Shown here: positions 55,400 to 64,000 of the stretch, piece by piece
Numbering within the stretch: the first letter of the stretch is position 1
How the letters are laid out: each line of letters starts with the position of its first letter
Source of the DNA: Vanessa cardui
Taxonomy: Eukaryota > Arthropoda > Insecta > Lepidoptera > Nymphalidae
Direction: 5' to 3'
Length of the DNA: 64,000 bases
Assembly: GCF_905220365.1 (NCBI RefSeq)
Contig: NC_061143.1
Coordinates: forward strand, 9,858,001-9,922,000
The notes under the pieces: model-generated
What the model saw: the letters and a program-made list of their open reading frames with translations, nothing else
What the model was told of the DNA's origin: nothing
Database searches by the model: none
Program-made: the position numbers and the translations under genes

Positions 55400-55733
55400 A
55401 TCTAGACACGCGGCAGCGTGTCAAAGCCAAGTACTTGTAACAGTACTGGCGTGCGTGCGTAATATTAACTACATAAAACATCATTTATTTCCATAACTTA
55501 GGATAATATATTGTAGCCTAAGGTCAGACTTGGCTAGTCGGCCGACAAGCAAAATTTTCAAAATAATAAAATGAGAACTGACAATGTAATATTTGACAAG
55601 ATTCTGTCAGATAGTTTTTGAGTAATGAGGGGGTGAAAAGTCGCTCCAAATGGTTCGTGTAATATTACACACGGTGCTGCCCGCCAGTATTGTTACTAGT
55701 ACTTGGCTTCGACACGCCGCCGCGTGACTAGAA
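55400..55733. mobile_element. MITE with about 65-bp GC-rich terminal inverted repeats
   Basis: The left end CTAGACACGCGGCAGCGTGT then CAAAGCCAAGTAC matches the inverted right end CTAGTCACGCGGCGGCGTGT then CGAAGCCAAGTAC. Both arms continue to TACTGGCG...GTAATATT. The interior is AT-rich with no ORF. Superfamily not assigned. Confidence 0.65.
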
Positions 55734-55889
55734 ATAACAATATTATTTACAAAGCTTTTAATTATTATGGCATTACATAAAAAAAAAACAATATTGTCAA
55801 ATGAAATTTTAATAAAACGAATACCTTATAGAAAAATTACACTTGAATAATGTAATTTAACATCTAAGATAAATTAATTTAAAGATCAT

Positions 55890-56148
55890 GAATTCAATCT
55901 GAAATATAACAACCTTAATTTATACATATTTCAAATTCTTTACTTTAATGCTACGGTGCAGTTCAAACTGTAAATTTAAGGTCAAACATTCGCCTCCACT
56001 CTGATGGTTGAGATCACCTTACCGACCATTAGTTGCTTAACACTATGTGACAATTTTCTAATTAGAATGGTGCCTGAGTAAATAACGATTGTGAAAACAA
56101 TATCGATCGCATACTTTACTTATGTATATAATCAGAAAATTAAAGTTT
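55890..56148 (-). repeat. Downstream flank of gene F, inverted duplicate of the gene A flank
   Basis: The reverse of 12780-12985. It shares CGCCTCCACTCTGATGGTTG and GTGCAGTTCAAACTGTAAAT-type sequence. Marks the outer limit of the A/F duplication. Confidence 0.7.
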
Positions 56149-59104
56149 TCAGTATAAATGAGTAAGTTGCAAAGATATAATTAAATACGTGATACAGAGA
56201 TTAAGGACTACGACGGGAAACGTCGCATCCAAGGTAATGATTTTGATAACATGAAATTTGAATGGACGTACTTTTACGTAATTAATGAATCTATTCAAAT
56301 CTCGTTTTCTATTTTCATCTGAAAAGAGAATTTATTTGATAACTAGTATGCAAGAAGACAAAAATGGCAATTTTATTGTATTTGCGAGATAAAAAGAAAC
56401 AGAAAATTCAATTCACTTTCTAAAACCAACATAACAACCAAAAACAAAACAAAAACAGCAATGTATTTTACGTCCAGTAAAATATACTTAAAGAACATAT
56501 AATAATAGAAAATACAACGAAAACCCAAAAGAATAGGCACATACATAAAAAAAAAACAATTTAATTGAATTGATTGACATGTCATTCTGAGTTTCAGAAT
56601 GTTTACAAACCTTCGTCTGTCAGTAACTCATCATGTAGAACAATTTTCATTTTATAAATCTCATTTGATAACATTTCTGCTGCAAGTGCTGGCGCAAACA
56701 TTTTATGGATTAACGTTACCACAGCGAGAAAGTCAGCCACGTACGCCATTACGCCTTTCTGTAAAAATGTATACAAATTTCATTAACAAGGTATATTTAA
56801 AAAGAATTTAATATTATAGGTGGTAAATCAGTAGGAGGCTGATGGAATATGTGCGCCCATGAACATCTGCAATATCGGGAGGCAACGCGCCTCCCGATGT
56901 TGCAGATGTTCATGGGCGCCCGTTCATGGGCGCCATCCCTTAAGAAATTAGTACGCTTTTTTATTGAAGGTTCACAAGCCGAATCGGTTCGGAATAACCG
57001 CCGTCGAAAGCTGGTTCCACAGAGTACTTGGGCGAGGCAGAAAACGTCTTAATAATCACTCTGTCTAACATTTTCGAACATCTAGGTAGTGCGGGTGAAG
57101 CTGGAAATTTTGACGATTTTGAAGGTGAAATTCAACAGCCTGGATTAATCCAAACAATTTCTGGGAACAATCTCCATGAAAACTTCGGTAAAAGATGTAC
57201 AGGGATCCAACATCTACACGCAAAGCCAAAGTACCGAGCAGATTGGAAACGGCTTGATCGTCGACAACTCGAGCCGCTCTGCGTTGCGTCATAAGGAAGA
57301 CTAATACTGGAAAACACCCACCTATAGGTGAGAGAAGTACTCCACTCAGGCCGAATTTGCATTTTGTATAATTTTAAGCGCTAGGTGACGTGAAATTCTG
57401 TCTTTCCTTGATGAGCACACCCAGCTTTTTTGCTGTCAATTTGGCTATACTTCCAATTGGCCGCTTAACTGATCGAGGCTTGAAACATCAACGCAAAGTA
57501 TTCCATTTCTACTTGTGGCAGCAAAAGGAATGTTCTCAAATCATGGAGATACGACGAATGGTGATATTTAAACGCGAATTTGCATATTTTTGGAGTTGAA
57601 TTGGACTAGGCTTAGCCGACTCGAGTTCTTCGGTGCTGTCGTGTACATAGCAGTGAATGTTCGTGATTTGCAACGAGTATGCCGAAGAAACAGAGTGGGT
57701 GTTAGATTGCAGCCTTGTGGAATACTAGAATTGACGATCTTGGTGTTTTATGCCGGATACGAATCTGGCAAAAAACTCGTGAACTAATTTTGATGATGAC
57801 TTAGATGCCAAAAGATTCAAAAGATACATTCAAATTCACGGGGGATAACTTACGGGTTACTAGTTAATATGATTATAGTTCCAACTGCTTCCCAGCTTCA
57901 ATTATTGATGATCAAGCTTTTCCTAACTTTATATTGCGCAGAGCTGCTGGATCACTTTCAATCTTATGTCCTATATTTCATTGTAGTACGTTGGTTTACT
58001 CGTGATACGACTTGATAAACTTCAAATAAAGAGACTACTCACACATCAAAGGCCGAAAATCAGCCTTCCGGAGTTGTTACCCATTGGCGGTTGTTTTCAC
58101 TTTCTATAGTTTTCACTTACTTATTACTATTCTAGCAGTTTGTCTAAGGGAAAATTTGTATATATGGGTGGTACCCACCCTGGCAGGCTTAAGAATAGTA
58201 GAAGTAGCTTAATATTAGTGTTTTTTCTATTTATAAACTTACCGATCCCATTTTCATCTCACTTATTATTCCATAGATGGATATCATCAAATCAGGTATA
58301 TTTGTCATTAAAGTGACGATATACTAAAATAGATAAAAATAAATATCTTGTTGAAATTGATATGTTTTTGTTTTGCCTAAAAATTTATTTACTAAACTTC
58401 CTACTTACAATGGGGTCAAATGTGGTTTTCATATTTTCAACCGAATCAATCAAAGATTTATATAATAGTTGCGTTTCTTTCAAGTTGAAGGCTTTATTGC
58501 TTATGTGTTTTCTCAGAGTTGCCAATCTTATTTTGGTAGCATAAAACACGAATGAATACATGACTATAGGCATATCAACAGCGAATAAAGATATTGTAGA
58601 CATAATTTGCTTGTAAAATGTAATGAAGCAATTGCCAACATAAGTACAATACATGATCATTACAAAAATTCTATAAAGGTATGATCCTATGCAACATGCC
58701 AATATTTTAAATTCTACAAAGTAAGAGGAATGATCTGCATTTAACTCTGTGTCTACCCAGAGTAAATGCTCTAGAAATTTACGGAATGTTTTATGTTCTG
58801 GCGACATTAATAATATTGCAACGTACAAATAATTTTCGGTTAAATATTTCAGAAACCAAACGGCATGGGGTTTTGAGAGTTCATTTGATATCGTTATAAA
58901 ACAACTAATTCCCATGAAAACACATGTAAATGCCGCAATTAATTTAATAATAAATTTCTGTCGTGAAGATTTATATTTAATAAATCCAAAATCAAACCAA
59001 TATAATATTTGTAAAACTTTAAAGAAAACTTGAAAAGTTTTCGATATCGTTCGAACGGAAAGCGAGTTTGAAGTCGATGAATCTTTGGGGTTCACATTCA
59101 TCAT
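56149..59104 (-). CDS. Gustatory receptor (7tm_7 family), complete 4-exon gene F
   Basis: GR-family seven-transmembrane chemoreceptor. Exons (plus scale): 58409-59104, 58243-58323, 56611-56758, 56149-56318; 364 residues, phases 0, 0, 1. Starts MMNVNPKDSSTSNSLSVRTI, nearly the same as gene A. Exon 1 includes FDFGFIKYKSSRQKFIIKLI, EHLLWVDTELNADHSSYFVE and YKSLIDSVENMKTTFDP. Exon 3 includes THKMFAPALAAEMLS-type sequence (read LIHKMFAPALAAEMLSNEIY). Exon 4 is DENRKRDLNRFINYVKVRPF and ends TYLIISLQLTHLY, identical to gene A over its last 28 residues. Introns 2 and 3 align with those of gene A, apart from the 2-kb LINE that only A has. An inverted, more than 3-kb segmental duplicate of A. Sequence differences in exon 1 loops may give a different ligand range; this is inference. 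Confidence 0.93.
56815..57840 (-). mobile_element. Old jockey-like LINE relic in intron 2 of gene F
   Basis: Minus-strand pieces ARVVDDQAVSNLLGTLALRV then DVGSLYIFYRSFHGDCSQKL (57065-57292) are the ORF2 C terminus. The 3' end lies at about 56815-56860. It is sense relative to the gene, at the same place as the relic in intron 2 of gene A (9340-10018), so it predates the duplication. Confidence 0.8.
56853..56919. repeat. 67-bp near-perfect palindrome inside the LINE relic
   Basis: A 31-base arm (56853-56883, starting GCGCCCATGAACATCTGCAA) and its reverse complement (56889-56919) differ at one base, with a 5-base loop. The LINE 3' end normally has one copy of this sequence, so an inverted duplication occurred here. 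Confidence 0.8.
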
Positions 59105-59400
59105 TACGTATTTTATTTTAATACATATGTATATTTATATAAATATTATAATACAACACAGACGTTAGCTCAGAATAAAATTTAATATTGTAATGGATGT
59201 CCGTTTCATTATAATAAATTGTTAAGGGAAAAAATTTATTAAGCAATTGACTTTAATATATGAAAAGCCATAAATATATTGTCGATAACATTGTATATAT
59301 GTATTTTATATTAATTATTGTTCGAGTTAATATTATATACTGATTATATTTACTATCACTATAGTTTATCTGTAACATGAGGATCAGAGTGGGGTCGATA
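59105..59400 (-). promoter_or_regulatory. Upstream region of GR gene F, matching gene A
   Basis: Inverse of about 7560-7872. It contains the GAGCTAACGTC box (59161-59172) corresponding to CTGACGTCTG in A and B, one base changed. Homology continues to about 59400 (GGGGTCGATATTAATGTCAT). Contains the probable promoter; no start site identified. Confidence 0.4.
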
Positions 59401-59527
59401 TTAATGTCATCAATGTTATTATGAGTTAATTGGAAAAAATAAGGAAAATTCTTGCTTGCTTTTAAAGTATAGATTACATTTTATTTATTGCAACTAGAGT
59501 AGAATCTAGAAAATTGCCAGAACTCAG

Positions 59528-59857
59528 AACAACAACAACAAAAAACAACAACTGCCGGTGGATTCCCACTGCTGGGCTAAAGGCCTCCTCTCCCTTTGAG
59601 GAGAGTTTGACTTTTTGAGTTTGGAACGTATTCCACCATTCTGTTCCAATGCGGGTTGGTGGAATACACACGTGGCAGAATTTCTATGAAATTTGTCACA
59701 TGCAGGTTTCCTCACGATGTTTCCCTTCTCCGCTGAGCACGAGATGAGTTATAAAGACAAATTAAGCACATGAATCAGCGGTGCTTGCCTGGGTTTGAAC
59801 CCGCAATCATCGGTTAAGATGGACGCGTTCTAACCACTGGGCCATCTCGACTCTTTT
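59528..59857 (-). mobile_element. SINE family 1, full length
   Basis: (AAC)n start, CCCACTGCTGGGCTAAAGGC, CCAATGCGGGTTGGTGGAAT, CCTCACGATGTTTCCCTTCT, GGTTTGAACCCGCAATCATC, CTGGGCCATCTCGACTCTT. An extra short duplication is present near 59605 (GTTTGACTTTTTGAG). Confidence 0.9.
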
Positions 59858-60639
59858 AGAAACTGAGAAGATACTTAGTTATTCTTCTAGGAAAATATTT
59901 ACATACCATAGTCATTTAGTCCAATGATTTAAAATATTTGTATTCTTAATTGCATCGAAAACTGTGTCCAGTGCCAATACGGCTAATCTTATCCCAAGCC
60001 CTATCAGTCTATCTACCATATGTATGTAAGTTTTAATAGGTAGGTAAGTTTCTTTGCTTAAATAATTCACACGGAGATTCTAACACAGCAAATGGTATTG
60101 AAACCAGATCAGAACACTGATCAAAGACGTAACCAACACGGATATCCTTAAATTTTTCAAGAAGAATGAAGTTATGGTGTGTACCATTACTGCCAATGAG
60201 ATGAGAGATCCATTTTTTTTTTTTTATTTAATGACATTGTGGCTTGAGAGCTACTTGTATGTTTACGGAACTACATCTATCAATATTAGTGTGTTTTTTG
60301 TTGATTGAAAATTAATTTAAATTAAATGGATATACATACACTTTGGACGGGAATGTGGCAAAGTACTAAAATAAAATCAAGCTTAATGGTAAATAGTAGA
60401 ACTTACGAGTTACTTATTTGACCAGACGGCGTTATTTAAGTAGATCACTAAAAGGCTCTTAAACTTAAAAATAAAACTTTTGACTGTAGTAAAATTAAAT
60501 TAATTATAATTTTATTTTCCTTATTAAATTAACTTATCTAGTAATCAAGAATAATTATTATTCACATGTACGTTTATAACATGCAAGCATATTTTTTATA
60601 TACGTCAAACTGTATTAGAAGTTTCTTGATAAACATAAA
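59858..60639. other. Intergenic DNA, nothing recognised
   Basis: AT-rich, with no convincing exon. Confidence 0.25.
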
Positions 60640-60808
60640 TAAATAAATATGAGACAACATCACATACATTACTCTGATCCCAATGTAAGTAGCTAAAGCA
60701 CTTGTGTTATGGAAAATCAGAAGTAACGGCGGTACCACAAACACCCAGACCCAAGATAACATAGAAAACTAATGATAATCTACAATGACTCGGCCGCGAA
60801 TCGAAATA
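60640..60808 (-). mobile_element. SINE family 2, head-truncated
   Basis: AAATAAATAAATATGAGACA to CAATGACTCGGCCGCGAATC; the head beyond the B box is missing. Confidence 0.8.
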
Positions 60809-61336
60809 ACGAAAGTGATATCACAAATTATTTCAACTCATTGGTCACTTCTGTGATAAGGGTGTTACCAAATTATTTAAATACTTAAATTGATTGATAT
60901 TCTACTTATCGACCAAGAAAATTTATAAATAGCATTAATCGGATATCATTAATAAAATATAAATGGATTAGTTTATTTTTTCAATCAGCAAGTACCCTCA
61001 TTTTATTGATTTTAATTGAAAATCAATTTAATAAGCAACATAGCTTAAAATTCTTGGAAATTAGATTGATTGATAGATTTAATTAACAATATTAAATTAA
61101 ATAATTGTGGAAGTAATTAAAAGTATATATCCCTTGTCGAGAGGAGATCAGAACTCTTGCATCTCAAGCGACTATAGCGTTTAGCTCAGATGATAGCCCT
61201 GTATACCAAATTTGCTGAATTGAGTGAAGCTCCAGATATTGGTGTATTTGGAGAGATAATAACGATAGTTGTGTATATACTTATGTGTGTAAAGTACTTT
61301 ATTTTTCTTACGACAAATGTCTCTCTCTTTCTATAG

Positions 61337-61432
61337 ACCACCAACCCGCATTGGAATAGCGTGGTGGAAATTATTCCAAACCCTCTCCTTAATGGGAGAG
61401 GAAGTGGGAAATTTACAGGATTTTTTTATTTA
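61337..61432 (+). mobile_element. SINE family 1, 3' fragment
   Basis: ACCACCAACCCGCATTGGAA, CTCTCCTTAATGGGAGAGGA, GTGGGAAATTTACAGG, with a small deletion. Confidence 0.7.
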
Positions 61433-61504
61433 CTTTACTTCACTTTAAGCAATTACTGACTAGCTGTTGTTGTTGTTGTAAATAATTAATAACAATTTAG
61501 TAAA

Positions 61505-61619
61505 TTGTAATTAAGCAAGAAGCAAAAATAATAATTAATTATAATTAATAATTAATATTAATTAAATTAATTAATTATATAATAAAATTAATTATAATTA
61601 ATTATTATTGTTGCTTCTA
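61505..61619. repeat. AT-rich palindrome
   Basis: AGAAGCAAAAATAATAATTA then ATTATAATTAAT is inverted at the other end as ATTAATTATAATTAATTATT then ATTGTTGCTTCT. Arms of about 32 bases with one mismatch, around an AT-only centre. A possible small foldback or MITE. Confidence 0.6.
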
Positions 61620-62660
61620 GAATCCTTCAAATTAAGACCATAATCGATCTTCTGCGTGTAGCTATCGTGTCATAATCACTGGGACAAAAATTAAACAAAC
61701 GTTTAAAAGGATCTCAGCTTATCTCCAATGAAAGTAAATTAATTTTGTTATTTAAATATTTTATTAATACAATTGCATTCAACAAAAAATGTAAAGTGTC
61801 TTCCTGTTTATTTTCCTGTTGCCATAGTTACGTAATTAAAGTAATTATGTGACTATGGCCAGTTACTTATGAATTTAAAACGTATTAGTGTATATATTAC
61901 ATAGTATTAAATAAATACATCATAAGATTTTGGCTAATTAAACTTACACGTTGTTTAATAATGTTAGACTTTATAAGACACTGTCACCATATAATAGCAA
62001 GCACGTGATTACCGATGTATTTTGTATTACAAAAAACGGACGTATAGGATTGATAGGGAAAGGGAAAAACTATAAATGAAATAATTATTTTTATATAGTT
62101 GTTTATTGATATGATGTTATACAAAAAGTATCCATATATTAAAATAATAAAACATATCAGTAATATTCAAAATATACATTGTTATATAATAAACAATATA
62201 TTTGGGGTAAATGCAATCGTATTTAATATCCTACTTAAATTTAATCTCAAATATATATTTTTTAATATACCATATTTCATAATCTTTATTTTAAGTATCA
62301 ATTCGCAGGTTGTAAAGGTAAATAAAGCGACTATCTGATCTTACATACCATTGATTGCAGCTATGTATGTAACAAATTTCCTATTTTTTATGGTGTTTGA
62401 ATAAATAGCCGTTGTAGATATTAAATCGATCGTATATTTTAAATATGTATGTACAGAAAATCTGATAAAATATTGAATCTCATTTAAATCTACTAACCAA
62501 TGATACTCTAATAAACAGATATGTTATACCCATACTAAACAACAGAAAAAAGTGTGCCGCGCCGGGGACCTTATTTTACATTTCGTTAAAAGTAAAAAGG
62601 ATAGCTTGATAAAAACAATAACAAAAAAAGAGACAACTAGATGTTTTAATTGCGCAAAAC
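61620..62660. other. AT-rich intergenic DNA
   Basis: A 79-codon plus-strand frame at 62099-62338, rich in Ile, Asn, Tyr and Phe, is typical of chance frames in AT-rich DNA. It has no recognised family and is not called. Confidence 0.3.
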
Positions 62661-62664
62661 ATTT

Positions 62665-62736
62665 TACTACGTAATTCTGATGAATTATGACGTATTACTA
62701 CGTAATTCTGATGAATTATGACGTATTACTACGTAA
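62665..62736. repeat. 31-bp tandem repeat, 2.3 copies
   Basis: Copies start at 62665, 62696 and 62727, each beginning TACTACGTAATTCTGATGAA; the third is partial. TACGTA palindromes recur in each unit. Confidence 0.8.
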
Positions 62737-62811
62737 AACAATTAAAGGCAAACGTCCCAATTAGGACGTTTTCTAGTCTTCACTTTTTGAGCGTTAATAA
62801 CATTTTTTTTA

Positions 62812-63115
62812 TGAGATAGGTGGCAAACGTGCAGGAGGCTCACCTGATGGAAAGTGACTACCACCGCCCATGGACATCTGCAACACCAGGGGGCTTGCAG
62901 GTGCGTTGCCGGCCTTTAAGAAAGGAGTACGCTCTTTTCTTGTCGTATCGGTTTGGAAAAACTGCCGGCGGAAGCTGGTTCCACAAAATGGTTGTGCGAA
63001 GCAGAAAATGTCTTTAGAAATCGCGCTGTTGTGGATTTTCGGACATCAAGGTGGTGCGGGTGAAACTTTGAATTTTGACAAAATGTCCGAAGGAATGGAA
63101 TGTTTACTAGAACAT
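62812..63115 (-). mobile_element. Jockey-like LINE 3' fragment
   Basis: The minus strand has the ORF2 C-terminal end (KLWNELPPAVF-type region near 62960-63000 and the FLKGRQR...CMGGG segment near 62900). It ends CTCCTGCACGTTTGCCACCT at 62818-62837. 5'-truncated at about 63115, 40 bases downstream of the partial GR gene G. Confidence 0.75.
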
Positions 63116-63152
63116 CATTGCTACTAACAGTTAAATTTATTATGATAGTTTT

Positions 63153-63322
63153 TTAGTATAAGTGAGTAAGTTGCAAAGATACAATTAAATACGTGATACA
63201 GAGATTGAGGATCACGACAGGAAAATACGCATCCAAGTTAATGATTTTGATAACAGTGAATGTAAATGGACGTACTTCTATGTAGTTGATGAATCTATTC
63301 AAATCTCGTTTTTTATTTTCAT
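63153..63322 (-). CDS. Gustatory receptor gene G, last exon only (partial gene)
   Basis: The 170-nt terminal exon of a GR gene on the minus strand. An acceptor (TTTTCAG type) is at 63323-63324, phase 1. It encodes DENKKRDLNRFINYIEVRPF ... IINLDAYFPVVILNLCITYL then IVSLQLTHLY and TAA. It has the TYLIVSLQL signature and is clearly closest to genes A and F. Upstream exons should lie to the right. 63323-64000 contains no GR exon 3, so intron 3 is at least 680 bases and the rest is outside the window. If those exons are absent there, this is a fragment. Confidence 0.85.
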
Positions 63323-64000
63323 CTGAAAATAAAATGTACATGATAATTAGACGCTTGCAAAAAGACACACAAGACAATGATGAGACAACATAAAAAAATG
63401 ATATTTTATTCGCAAGATAAAAAGAACTGAAAACTTGTGTCTCTTTCTAAAATCATCAGTGAGTATATTCAAGATTTGAAATGAACATGGTTATTTTTAT
63501 TATTACAGTTATTAAAAACAAAATATTTATCATGTTTTTTATTTTTATTTAATGGAGCTCGATATTTTCGATACATAAATCCTGTGATAAAGTTACGCAA
63601 ACTCCCGAACAATAATTAAAAAAAAATTGCGAATCGATAAATTGAGTTTCGTCTGTAAAAATCGGGATCGAGTGTCGAGTGCAAGTAAAACAAATCTAAA
63701 AAATATAACAAAGGACAATGGTAGGGGAGAAAGCGACAAAGGTAGTGGTGACCAGTGTTTACGCAGCAAACCTATGAGACAGGAGGTAGTCCGATATGGC
63801 CACTTCTAATGCCGTCAAAATCTACCTGCAAACTTCAGTCTCGTGAACAAGACTTTCGAAATAATGTCTGAATATCGAGCTCCAGTTTTTAATAAATGTA
63901 ATAATTACTATATTACTGTTCTTCGATGCAGAGAGATGCCAACAACAACCAAACAGATTACTTATCTGAGTGAAAAAATATTTATGGAAAAAGATATTTC
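63323..64000. other. Probable intron 3 of GR gene G with unassigned, possibly repeat-derived sequence
   Basis: 63323-63430 resembles the 5' part of the gene A/F intron 3 only loosely (CGCAAGATAAAAAGAACTG matches the TTTTTATCTCGCAAATAC reverse). From about 63620 the sequence is GC-richer (GTCGAGTGCAAGTAAAAC) and may be the start of a retroelement; no motif confirms it. Confidence 0.3.

Noticed and set aside
62099..62338. 79-codon Ile/Asn/Tyr-rich frame resembling a membrane protein
   Set aside because: Composition follows the local AT richness; no GR motif or homolog recognised.

Overview
This window is eukaryotic, AT-rich nuclear DNA from a lepidopteran insect, most likely a butterfly. The evidence is a cluster of intron-containing insect gustatory receptor (GR, 7tm_7) genes, plus dense copies of repeat types I associate with Lepidoptera: two tRNA-derived SINE families, jockey-like and R1-like LINEs, Helitrons, and MITEs. 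Species cannot be fixed from sequence alone. No bacterial-type gene, CRISPR array or virus was seen.

Layout. 1-7.3 kb: decayed Helitron copies in both orientations, with two LINE remnants. 7.4-17 kb: two intact tandem GR genes on + (A, 7873-12690; B, 14101-16953), their introns loaded with LINE relics. 17-23 kb: pogo-like element, MITE, mariner split by a SINE, a GR exon-1 fossil, RTE-like LINE tail, hAT-type MITE. 23-29 kb: two tandem GR genes on - (C, 23094-25316; D, 26963-28772). 29-34.5 kb: a diverged GR gene on + (E, 30834-34492) carrying a SINE and a LINE in its introns. 34.5-56 kb: a repeat-rich tract with no complete gene, but with two unrecognised exon-like pieces on the minus strand (about 36.6 kb and 45.8-46.3 kb). 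56-59 kb: GR gene F on - (56149-59104), an inverted duplicate of gene A. 63.15 kb: last exon of a further GR gene (G) on - that continues past the right edge.

The six GR genes with a visible 3' end share one architecture. In the five complete ones it is a large first exon (230-243 codons), an 81-nt exon 2, a 148-nt exon 3 and a 170- or 173-nt last exon, with intron phases 0-0-1 and the GR signature TYhhhhhQ(L/F/Y) at the C terminus. All five complete genes are open and correctly spliced on paper. They would encode 362-376-residue seven-transmembrane receptors, probably of the lineage-expanded bitter type; ligands cannot be read from the sequence. Genes A, B and F share upstream sequence; C and D share a different upstream block at matched spacing. 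This suggests two subgroups of recent local duplication. Transposons supply most of the size differences between paralogous introns and give a relative chronology for the duplications.
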